NCBI RefSeq assembly: GCF_002410825.1
Contig: NZ_DHOS01000005.1
Location: 1-58,073, forward strand
Length of the DNA: 58,073 nt
Source of the DNA: Proteiniphilum sp. UBA5384
GTDB lineage: Bacteria; Bacteroidota; Bacteroidia; Bacteroidales; Dysgonomonadaceae
Direction of reading: 5' to 3'
Shown: positions 51,590 through 58,073 of the stretch, in pieces
How positions within the stretch are numbered: position 1 is the first letter of the stretch
How the letters are laid out: each line of letters begins with the position of its first letter
The notes under the pieces: generated by a model
What the model was told of the DNA's origin: nothing
The model's database searches: none
Seen by the model: only the letters and a program-made list of their open reading frames with translations
Made by a program: the position numbers and the translations under genes

Positions 51590-53707
51590 TTATTTATTCA
51601 TCTCCGGGTCGACAGTCTTGCTATTTTCCTCCTTCTTCTCTTTTTCATCTTTCCGCTGAGAATCGGTTCCCATCTTTTCATCGGTATCGATAAATACATG
51701 GTCTCCCGAACCGTGAGGTTTGGAGGGGAGAGGTATGCTTGTTGCAGACTCTTTTTCATTCTCCAATATCTCTTGAGAGCGTGATATCCAAAGACGTTTC
51801 CCGAATATATTTTCCAGATCGTCGGAATAGATAATCTCTCTTTCCAGAAGAATATTTGCCAATTTGTTATGTCCTTCAGCCTTGTCGGTAAGGATCTGTT
51901 TTGCCCTTTCATATTGCTGATTGATCATTGCCTTCACTTCACTGTCGATCAGTTGGGCCGTTTCATCACTGTAGGGTTTTGAAAAAGTATATTCCTGCCC
52001 GGACGAATCGTAATAACTCAGATTGGGCAGTTTTTCACTCATACCCATATAGGTAATCATGGCGTATGCCTGCTTGGTTACCCGTTCCAGATCGTTCATC
52101 GCACCCGAGGAGATCGATCCAATGAATAATTCTTCGGCAGCTCTGCCCCCCAATAGGGCGCACATCTCATCAAGCATTTGTTCCTTGGTGGTGATTTGCC
52201 TCTCTTCGGGTAAGTACCATGCGGCACCTAATGCTTTTCCCCGAGGTACAATGGTTACCTTCACCAACGGATTGGCATGTTCCAGAAACCAACTCAGGGT
52301 GGCGTGTCCTGCTTCGTGGATGGCGATGGCTTTCTTCTCGTTCTGGGTGATAATCTTATTCTTCTTTTCCAATCCACCCACGATGCGGTCGACAGCATTC
52401 ATGAAGTCCTCCTTCTCCACGAATTTCTTTTTATTTCGTGCAGCAATGAGAGCGGCTTCATTACAGACATTGGCGATATCGGCACCTGAGAAGCCGGGTG
52501 TTTGCCGGGCGAGGAATTCCACATCTACCGATTCGTCTATCTTGATGGGACGAAGATGTACTTTGAATATCTCTTTGCGGTCATTCAGGTCGGGAAGTTC
52601 TACATATATCTGCCTGTCGAAACGGCCTGCACGCATCAGTGCTTTATCCAGCACGTCGGCACGGTTGGTAGCCGCAAGAATGATCACACCACTGTTCGAC
52701 CCGAAGCCGTCCATCTCGGTGAGGAGCTGGTTCAGGGTGTTTTCCCTCTCATCATTAGAACCAAAATTGGTGTTCTTTCCACGGGCCCGGCCCACAGCAT
52801 CGATTTCGTCGATAAATACGATACAGGGAGCTTTCTCTTTGGCCTGTCGGAAAAGATCCCTTACACGGGATGCGCCCACACCCACAAACATCTCCACGAA
52901 ATCCGATCCGGAGATAGAAAAGAAGGGTACATTGGCTTCACCTGCCACCGCTTTTGCCAATAGTGTCTTACCCGTTCCGGGAGGACCTACGAGAAGTGCC
53001 CCTTTAGGGATTTTCCCTCCCAAGTTGGTATAATTATTGGGGTTTTTCAGGAATTCTACAATTTCCTGTACCTCTTCTTTGGCTTCGGAAAGGCCGGCTA
53101 CATCTTTGAAAGTTACTTTTTGGCTGGAATCCTTATCGAAGAGTTGGGCTTTCGATTTTCCTACATTGAAAACACCTCCACCTCCACCACCGGCACCGCC
53201 TTGCATCCTGCGCATCATCCATACCCAGAATATAATTAGGAGGAGGAAGGGTGCAAAAGTGAGTAATATTCCCCATAGTTCCGACGATGTGTCGAAACGC
53301 ACTTCAATATCGTAATTCCTTTCCGCTTTTACCTTATCGATAAATTCTGATATGGCGTCAGTAGAAGGGACTTTTACTACTATCAAAGGTAGTTTGGTGA
53401 CCTTATTGGCATCTTCCCCAAAAACATAGGGCACAGACTCTTCCCGCACAATTGCTTCAGCAGTCTCTTTGTTGCTGTACACCACCACGCTCTTCACGCG
53501 GTTATCCCGTACATATTGTTGAAATTCCGACCATTTCACCTCTTTGACACCAGCGTCTTGGCCAAAAAACCACATTCCCATGAGCATCGCCAAAACAATG
53601 GCATAAATCCAGTAGGGGTTGAACGGCCTTTTGGGGTTATTCCCCCCCATCTTTGGTCGTAGGGTCGGTTGTTTATCCTGTTTATTGTCTTTATTTGTCT
53701 TGTTCAT
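51590..53707 (-). CDS. ftsH: ATP-dependent zinc metalloprotease FtsH
   Basis: Membrane-anchored AAA+ protease that degrades unstable and misassembled membrane proteins. The 705-residue protein has two membrane segments (about 30-48 and 138-160), a FtsH extracellular domain between, Walker A GPPGTGKT (about 240-247), Walker B FIDEIDAVG, the second region of homology, and the zinc motif HEAGHA near 464-468. A Glu/Lys-rich low-complexity tail ends the protein. It lies 56 bp downstream of rsfS on the minus strand and is followed by a strong terminator. Confidence 0.97.
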   Translation of the reverse strand: MNKTNKDNKQDKQPTLRPKMGGNNPKRPFNPYWIYAIVLAMLMGMWFFGQDAGVKEVKWSEFQQYVRDNRVKSVVVYSNKETAEAIVREESVPYVFGEDANKVTKLPLIVVKVPSTDAISEFIDKVKAERNYDIEVRFDTSSELWGILLTFAPFLLLIIFWVWMMRRMQGGAGGGGGGVFNVGKSKAQLFDKDSSQKVTFKDVAGLSEAKEEVQEIVEFLKNPNNYTNLGGKIPKGALLVGPPGTGKTLLAKAVAGEANVPFFSISGSDFVEMFVGVGASRVRDLFRQAKEKAPCIVFIDEIDAVGRARGKNTNFGSNDERENTLNQLLTEMDGFGSNSGVIILAATNRADVLDKALMRAGRFDRQIYVELPDLNDRKEIFKVHLRPIKIDESVDVEFLARQTPGFSGADIANVCNEAALIAARNKKKFVEKEDFMNAVDRIVGGLEKKNKIITQNEKKAIAIHEAGHATLSWFLEHANPLVKVTIVPRGKALGAAWYLPEERQITTKEQMLDEMCALLGGRAAEELFIGSISSGAMNDLERVTKQAYAMITYMGMSEKLPNLSYYDSSGQEYTFSKPYSDETAQLIDSEVKAMINQQYERAKQILTDKAEGHNKLANILLEREIIYSDDLENIFGKRLWISRSQEILENEKESATSIPLPSKPHGSGDHVFIDTDEKMGTDSQRKDEKEKKEENSKTVDPEMNK

Positions 53708-53763
53708 TTGCTGACTCTATATATCGTCTGAATTATTGTAACAATTTTTGGAAGAATAAGTTT

Positions 53764-54123
53764 TTAGTCTATAGAAGGTATATGTTCTATCCGGGCATCT
53801 TCCCAAAGATTATCGAGATTGTAAAAACTGCGCAGTTCGGGTAGGAATATATGCACAATGATGTTGCCGTAATCCATGCCTATCCATTCGGCCTTTTGTT
53901 GTCCATGTATGCGGATAGGATTTTCCCCCGTGTTTTTCTTTACGATTTCATCTATTGAATCTGCCAATGCAGATACTTGTGTGGGTGTATTGCCTTCACA
54001 AATAACAAAATAATCGCAGAGGGTGCCTGATATGCCCTTTAATTGAATAGTGCTGATATTTTTTCCTTTCTTTTCCTGAATTCCTTCAATAATACTTTGT
54101 AAAAGTGCGTTTTTTTCTGTCAT
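53764..54123 (-). CDS. rsfS: Ribosome silencing factor RsfS
   Basis: Binds L14 on the large subunit and blocks subunit joining under starvation. The 119-residue protein shows IQLKGISGTLCDYFVICEGNTPTQVSALADSIDE and the signature HGQQKAEWIGMDYGNIIVHIFLPELRSFYNLDNLW, with normal length. It precedes ftsH by 56 bp, a typical Bacteroidetes pair. A -7 element lies 27 nt upstream. Confidence 0.93.
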   Translation of the reverse strand: MTEKNALLQSIIEGIQEKKGKNISTIQLKGISGTLCDYFVICEGNTPTQVSALADSIDEIVKKNTGENPIRIHGQQKAEWIGMDYGNIIVHIFLPELRSFYNLDNLWEDARIEHIPSID

Positions 54124-54149
54124 TCTTTATTTTAAGTGAGTTCATCATA

Positions 54150-54157
54150 CAAAGATA
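54150..54157 (-). promoter_or_regulatory. -7 promoter element (TATCTTTG) for rsfS-ftsH
   Basis: The minus strand reads TATCTTTG, 26 nt before the rsfS ATG at 54123. The nearest CAA-type -33 candidates (plus-strand 54181) are a little further than the preferred 20 nt. Confidence 0.5.
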
Positions 54158-54302
54158 GGTTCTTTTTTCAAAATAAAATCCAAATAAATATGAAAAGTGG
54201 AAAGTAAGGGTTGATCCCGATGAATCGGAACAGGGAGTGATGATTGGATGGTTTTGGGGAGACTGGGAGCCGGGGAGATCTGTAATGCAGGTAGGGTAGG
54301 GA

Positions 54303-54333
54303 AAATAAAACCCCGTCTTTATGGGACAGGGTT
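54303..54333 (-). terminator. Terminator after the DUF1080 gene
   Basis: On the minus strand AACCCTGTC pairs with GACGGGGTT (plus-strand arms 54309-54317 and 54325-54333) over 9 bp with one G-U, loop of seven nt, followed by TTTTATTTTC. It lies 41 bp beyond the DUF1080 stop and ends its transcript. Confidence 0.78.
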
Positions 54334-54373
54334 CTACTTTATCCTGAAACATATCTTCCCTGCTTGATATCAA

Positions 54374-55651
54374 TTACAATGTTTTTAGTTGCAGGTTCCT
54401 CCAAAGTACTTTGATGCCACCTCCGTCGTGGATTTGCAATGCGATACGTCCTTGTGCCTTGCCAATCTTTTCATCGGTCAGGTCAACCATCTCTTCACCG
54501 TTGAGCCAGGTTTTTACGTTATCGCCTTGTACCAGGATACGCATTGTATTCCAGTCTCCTTCTTTTAATATCTCTTCTTTTTCGTCGGGGATCTGTACTA
54601 ACCATCCACGTCCGTAAGACTCATAGATTCCCCCGGTGTCATGACCTTTAGGAGCTACTTCCACTTGCCATCCATTGACAATGGCACCCGGTTCAACGAA
54701 TGAACGGATAAATACTCCGGAATTACCATCAGCTTCCTGTTTGAACTCAACCGTCAGGTCGAAATCATCGTAATATTCGCGTGTGCCAAGGTAACCATAC
54801 TGCTTGTCAGGACCGCTTTCACATACCAGAAGCCCATCCTGCACATACCATTTTTCAGTGCCGTATACTTCCCAGCCGTGTAAATCTGATCCGTTGAATA
54901 AGCTGATTTCTTTGGTCTTCCGGGGTAATTCCTTAATCTTCACATTACGGAACCATGCAGCTGAACCATGGTCCTGAAGGCAGATTACACCTTTATGTGC
55001 CAATCCGTACTCGGGAGCATTTTCCCATTTACCGCTGTGTTTGCGCGTAAACCAATCTTCGGTCCATGCTTCAAATTCAATCACCTTTTCACTGTTCAGC
55101 CAGTGTTCTACATGTCCATTGTCAAAAACGATTTTCGAAGTATTCCATTCGCCTGCCGGTTTAATGGAGGTCTTTGCCGGATCAGTGGTATGCATGGCAT
55201 AGTCGGCTCCCGTTTTTTGCCACTCTTCCAGTGGTTCGGGAAATCCGAGGTCATCTATCAGTTGATACTCTGGTCCTGTCACGTAAGGGACGGCGAATTT
55301 CGGATGTTCCACTACGTGGTATAACACCCCGCTATTGCCACCATCTGCGATTTTCCAATCCCATACCAATTCGAAATTTTCATACGTTTTTTCGGTAACG
55401 ATGTAACCGTGTTCATCGGCGCCTTCGCCTCTGGCCTGAATCATGCCATCTTCGGCAAACCAGGGAGCGGTCAGTGCTTCCCCATTGTAATCACGCCATC
55501 CGTTTAATGTGGTACCGTCGAACAAAAGCTCCCATCCGTCGGCAATTTCCTGTTGCGTCAGCGTGTTGTGCTTTGCTCCTGTGGTGCAGCCTGCCATCAG
55601 AATAGGCATAACCATTACAGTTGATAATAAAATAAATTTAGAATTCATCAC
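54374..55651 (-). CDS. Tandem DUF1080 (3-keto-disaccharide hydrolase-type) lipoprotein
   Basis: A 425-residue lipoprotein (lipobox LMAGC, Cys22) with two copies of the DUF1080 (PF06439) domain: the first (about 36-232) starts GWELLFDGTTLNGWRDYNG and contains WDWKIADGGNSGVLYHV; the second (about 246-425) starts EISLFNGSDLHGWEVYG and contains VEFKQEADGNSGVFIRS. The family includes Bacteroides 3-keto-glucoside hydrolases and lyases acting on sugars oxidised at C3. A partner dehydrogenase is not in the window. The two halves are recognisably parallel, an internal duplication. Flanked by its own -7 element and terminator, it seems monocistronic. Confidence 0.88.
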   Translation of the reverse strand: MMNSKFILLSTVMVMPILMAGCTTGAKHNTLTQQEIADGWELLFDGTTLNGWRDYNGEALTAPWFAEDGMIQARGEGADEHGYIVTEKTYENFELVWDWKIADGGNSGVLYHVVEHPKFAVPYVTGPEYQLIDDLGFPEPLEEWQKTGADYAMHTTDPAKTSIKPAGEWNTSKIVFDNGHVEHWLNSEKVIEFEAWTEDWFTRKHSGKWENAPEYGLAHKGVICLQDHGSAAWFRNVKIKELPRKTKEISLFNGSDLHGWEVYGTEKWYVQDGLLVCESGPDKQYGYLGTREYYDDFDLTVEFKQEADGNSGVFIRSFVEPGAIVNGWQVEVAPKGHDTGGIYESYGRGWLVQIPDEKEEILKEGDWNTMRILVQGDNVKTWLNGEEMVDLTDEKIGKAQGRIALQIHDGGGIKVLWRNLQLKTL

Positions 55652-55696
55652 GTTTTCTTTAAAGGATTAAATTTTATATTGGGATAAATTTAAGTA

Positions 55697-55704
55697 CAAA
55701 GTTA
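55697..55704 (-). promoter_or_regulatory. -7 promoter element (TAACTTTG) for the DUF1080 gene
   Basis: The minus strand reads TAACTTTG (TAnnTTTG), 45 nt upstream of the ATG at 55651. No convincing -33 TTG. Confidence 0.45.
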
Positions 55705-55864
55705 AAAAAATAGTATGAATATAAAAGCATTTCCATCATTTCATACACTTTTGTTTCCCTCTTTCTTTTTTATGAGGAAAAATGCAGAAGAATCTTTCAA
55801 TTTTAAACAATGCTTTGCCAAATTCGTTTTATATTCGCAGTTTAATAGATAAATTGACTCGATT

Positions 55865-56806
55865 GTGGATTTTATTGATTTAGCGGTAGAGAAAGGAATT
55901 GACAGTCTTTCGTTCGTAGCGACGGTCGGATTTTTTGATGGTGTGCATATTGGACACAGGCATTTGATTGATCAAGTAAAAAGAGAAGCTGAACGACGGG
56001 GTTTGCCCTCCGCGGTGATTACTTTCCCGGTACATCCGCGTAAAGTGCTGCAAAAAGATTATCAACCTGCTCTTTTATGCGGGTTTGATGAGAAAGTGGA
56101 ACAACTGGCTTTGACCGGTATCGATTATTGTATAAGTATTCCTTTTACCGTAGAGCTTTCACAACTGTCCGCCAAGGAATTCATGCAAAAGGTGTTGAAA
56201 GAGCAACTGCATGTTGATACATTACTGGTAGGGTATGACCATCGTTTCGGACGCAACAGGGAAGACGGTTTTTCCGAATACTGCCGTTACGGAAAAGAGC
56301 TGGGAATAGATGTAGTCCTCGCAAGCCAATTTCGGTTAGACAATAAAGAGGTTAGTTCTTCACAAATACGCCGGTTTTTAAAGGCGGGCAGGATAAAAGA
56401 GGCCAACGGGTTGTTGTCCTATCATTACAGGTTATCAGGTAAGATTGTGGAGGGTTACCAGGTAGGACGCACGATTGGTTTTCCCACTGCCAACATGCAG
56501 GTCTGGGAACGCTATAAGGTAGTGCCGGAATTAGGTGTTTATGCTGTGATAGTGTATTTACAGGATCTTGCCTATACCGGGATGTTGTATATAGGGCGGC
56601 GACCCACCTTGCATTCAGATAATGAGGTAAGTGTGGAGGTCAATATTTTTGATTTTGATGGCAATTTATATAATCAATCGATATGTGTGGAATTTATCGA
56701 TTTTATCCGTCCCGACCGTAAGTTTGCTTCCAAAGAGGAACTGGTGGCGCAGATACACCAAGATAGGAGATCTGTAAAACAACGGCTTATGGAGTCGGAA
56801 TATTGA
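55865..56806 (+). CDS. ribF: Bifunctional riboflavin kinase / FAD synthetase
   Basis: Phosphorylates riboflavin to FMN and adenylates FMN to FAD. The 313-residue protein has the N-terminal nucleotidyltransferase domain with ATVGFFDGVHIGHRHLI (about 19-35), LLVGYDHRFGRNREDG and SSSQIRRFLKAGRIKEAN, and the C-terminal kinase domain with GYQVGRTIGFPTANM, ELGVYAVIVYL and the Glu-containing VEVNIFDFDGNLYNQSICVEFIDFIRPDRKF. The start is GTG at 55865 (an in-frame TAA at 55850 limits extension). TATATTCG at 55830-55837 is a one-mismatch -7 element. It converges with mltG; 13 bp lie between. Confidence 0.95.
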   Translation: MDFIDLAVEKGIDSLSFVATVGFFDGVHIGHRHLIDQVKREAERRGLPSAVITFPVHPRKVLQKDYQPALLCGFDEKVEQLALTGIDYCISIPFTVELSQLSAKEFMQKVLKEQLHVDTLLVGYDHRFGRNREDGFSEYCRYGKELGIDVVLASQFRLDNKEVSSSQIRRFLKAGRIKEANGLLSYHYRLSGKIVEGYQVGRTIGFPTANMQVWERYKVVPELGVYAVIVYLQDLAYTGMLYIGRRPTLHSDNEVSVEVNIFDFDGNLYNQSICVEFIDFIRPDRKFASKEELVAQIHQDRRSVKQRLMESEY

Positions 56807-56819
56807 CTTTATTTAATTC

Positions 56820-57863
56820 CTAATATATTCTTCTTTCATTCAACGCCTTCTGATATGCCGCTGCATTACGAGCATGTTCAGCATGGGTAGTCGCAAAATT
56901 ATGGCGTCCGGAAAGGTCATCTTTGGCACACATAAACAAATAATTATGCTGCTGTGGTGATAAAGTGGCATCTATAGCTTGTATGGATGGAATTCGGATG
57001 GGTCCCGGCGGCACCCCGTCGTTTTTATAAGTGTTATAAGGGGATTCCACTTCGAGATGCCTGTATAGGATACGACGCAATGAAAAATCCCCGACTGCAA
57101 ATTTGACTGTCGGGTCTGCTTCCAGCCGCATACCCCTGTTTAGCCGGTTCAAGTATAATCCTGCCACAATAGGGTATTCGTCTGCATATGTAGCCTCTTC
57201 TTCCACGATGGAGGCAAGGGTAGAGACCTGTATCGGTGTAAGACCGATTCTTCGTGCTTTCTCCATCCGTTCTCCGTTCCAGAAAAAGTCATATTCCTTT
57301 TTCATGCGGTTCAGCAGATTATCGATGTTCATATCCCAGTAGACTTCATAAGTGTTTGGAATAAACATTGAGACAAATGTATAGTGGTTAAACCCGAATT
57401 TTTCAGCATTGGCAGGATTATCGATAGCCTGCAATAATGAAAGGCTGTCCACCATCAGCTGTTGCGAGAGACGCCCGGCCAGATTCTCGCCGGTACGTAT
57501 ATTGTTGAAAGTAAGATTTACCGGAGCCTGATTCCCCGACCTCAACCGGCGGATTACATCGGGCATGGTTATGCCGTCTTCAATGGAATATCTCCCGGTT
57601 TTTACTTTATTTGGATAGTTCATCCGTTCAGCCAGCATCCGGAATATTTTTTCAGAGGGGAGATTTGCCTTTTCTTTCAGTTGTCTTACTACCTCTTCAT
57701 AGTCCTTTTCCTTGTTGATATGGATATATACTGTTTCTGAAAGAGAGAATGGTTGAAAAGCCGTCTTGTATAGGAATATGCCTGCCCCGATGACTGTCAG
57801 TAACAGGATACCAAAGATCAGCCGTATGACTTTATTCCTTTTTTTCTTTTTTATCTGTTCCAT
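56820..57863 (-). CDS. mltG: Endolytic murein transglycosylase MltG
   Basis: Inner-membrane transglycosylase (YceG family) thought to end nascent glycan strands. The 347-residue protein has a basic N terminus (KKKKRNKV), one membrane helix (about 15-31), the LysM-like region and the YceG domain with RNGERMEK-type helices, the catalytic Glu in QVSTLASIVEEEATY, LNRLNRGMRLEADPTVKFAVGD and SPYNTYKNDGVPPGPIRIPSIQAI near the C terminus. Length fits the family. A -7 element lies at 57892-57899. It converges with ribF. Confidence 0.94.
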   Translation of the reverse strand: MEQIKKKKRNKVIRLIFGILLLTVIGAGIFLYKTAFQPFSLSETVYIHINKEKDYEEVVRQLKEKANLPSEKIFRMLAERMNYPNKVKTGRYSIEDGITMPDVIRRLRSGNQAPVNLTFNNIRTGENLAGRLSQQLMVDSLSLLQAIDNPANAEKFGFNHYTFVSMFIPNTYEVYWDMNIDNLLNRMKKEYDFFWNGERMEKARRIGLTPIQVSTLASIVEEEATYADEYPIVAGLYLNRLNRGMRLEADPTVKFAVGDFSLRRILYRHLEVESPYNTYKNDGVPPGPIRIPSIQAIDATLSPQQHNYLFMCAKDDLSGRHNFATTHAEHARNAAAYQKALNERRIY

Positions 57864-57891
57864 TTTATAAGGAGTTTCAGGAAAGCAGGTA

Positions 57892-57899
57892 CAAAAATA
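57892..57899 (-). promoter_or_regulatory. -7 promoter element (TATTTTTG) for mltG
   Basis: The minus strand reads TATTTTTG (TAnnTTTG), 28 nt before the mltG start at 57863. The -33 box is not evident. Confidence 0.42.
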
Positions 57900-57928
57900 G
57901 AATATTCATTTGAAAAAATCACCTTTTC

Positions 57929-57960
57929 TTTGACAAGTTAAAAACAAACTTGTATATTTG
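57929..57960 (+). promoter_or_regulatory. Promoter of tRNA-Ser (TTTG-N20-TATATTTG)
   Basis: TTTG at 57929-57932 and TATATTTG at 57953-57960 are separated by exactly 20 nt, a full match to the Bacteroidetes primary-sigma consensus, with the tRNA-Ser 5' end 25 nt downstream. This is the clearest promoter in the window. Confidence 0.75.
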
Positions 57961-57985
57961 CATCCGATTTCAGAAAAATCCATCA

Positions 57986-58072
57986 GGAAGTGTGGGTGAG
58001 TGGCTGAAACCAGCAGTTTGCTAAACTGCCGTACGGGTAACTGTACCGGGGGTTCGAATCCCCCCGCTTCCG
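57986..58072 (+). tRNA. trnS: tRNA-Ser (anticodon GCT)
   Basis: An 87-nt class II tRNA ending one base before the window edge. Acceptor arms GGAAGTG and CGCTTCC pair (one G-U), the anticodon stem GCAGT/ACTGC encloses TTGCTAA with GCT at 58020-58022, a long variable arm (GTACGGGTAACTGTAC) follows, the T-arm is GGGGGTTCGAATCCCCC, and the discriminator is G58072, the Ser identity base. It reads AGC/AGT codons. Confidence 0.95.
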
Positions 58073-58073
58073 C

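Noticed and set aside
52059..53033. 324-codon plus-strand frame opposite ftsH
   Set aside because: Ser/Arg/Pro-rich shadow of the conserved AAA+ and protease domains; no recognisable protein.
1..58073. Mobile elements, prophage or CRISPR arrays
   Set aside because: No transposase, integrase, direct terminal repeats around a unit, phage structural gene or regularly spaced repeats were seen.

Overview
The window reads as a stretch of a Bacteroidales chromosome (Bacteroidetes); the gene content would suit a Dysgonomonadaceae/Porphyromonadaceae-type genome, but family level is inference. Evidence: many starts are preceded by the Bacteroidetes -7 element TAnnTTTG, several with a TTG about 20 nt upstream; Shine-Dalgarno sites are mostly weak; and there are lineage-typical families (DUF4827, DUF4374, DUF4369-thioredoxin, HmuY, short adenylate kinase, lipoproteins with SSC-type lipoboxes). 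I see no insertion sequence, phage module, integrase or CRISPR array.

Layout. 1-4.75 kb (+): nadB, folP, cdaA (c-di-AMP synthase), recF and a DciA-like gene. 4.8-15.3 kb (-): a long run of envelope and housekeeping genes read leftwards from rpe through comEC, an NrnA-type phosphoesterase, a DUF4827 lipoprotein, glmM, an acyltransferase, a sigma-54 activator, lptE, a TPR protein and secG to a small outer-membrane barrel. 15.5-30.3 kb (+): the accessory heart of the window, an iron/heme acquisition island. It starts with a wrecked hmuY-hmuR relic, continues with a complete hmuYRSTUV haem operon, and ends with a second promoter driving a TonB-dependent receptor, a DUF4374 lipoprotein and a secreted IroE/Fes-like esterase. 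That last set resembles the xenosiderophore system XusAB of Bacteroides thetaiotaomicron, with an esterase in the third position. 30.6-36.7 kb (+): a lipoprotein thioredoxin, then an Mla-type lipid transporter (mlaE, mlaF, mlaD), an amidase and a second MlaD-like protein. 36.7-41.3 kb (+): an AT-rich 529-bp gap, dnaA, a lipoprotein phosphoesterase overlapping dnaA, rnhB and another small barrel. 41.4-50.6 kb: tex (-), radA, tRNA-Cys, a KefB-type antiporter, a small helical protein (-), adk, obgE and pgeF. 50.6-55.7 kb (-): a lipoprotein superoxide dismutase, ftsH, rsfS and a double-domain DUF1080 protein. 55.9-58.07 kb: ribF (+), mltG (-) and tRNA-Ser at the right edge.

How the genes fit together. 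The iron island could take up haem (HmuR, with HmuY as surface haemophore), strip or process it in the envelope (HmuS, a CobN-like chelatase homologue, with membrane partners HmuTUV), and separately capture and hydrolyse a siderophore. The hmuY-hmuR gap holds a strong hairpin with a T-run, and the hmuS-hmuT gap and the gap before the esterase hold further hairpins, suggesting post-initiation tuning of gene dosage. CdaA and the RCK_C-containing antiporter may be two ends of a c-di-AMP/ion circuit. Superoxide dismutase is predicted to be exported as a lipoprotein and has a Fur-box-like palindromic region upstream, which fits an iron/oxidative-stress theme.

All assignments come from reading the sequence and translations; no database search was possible.
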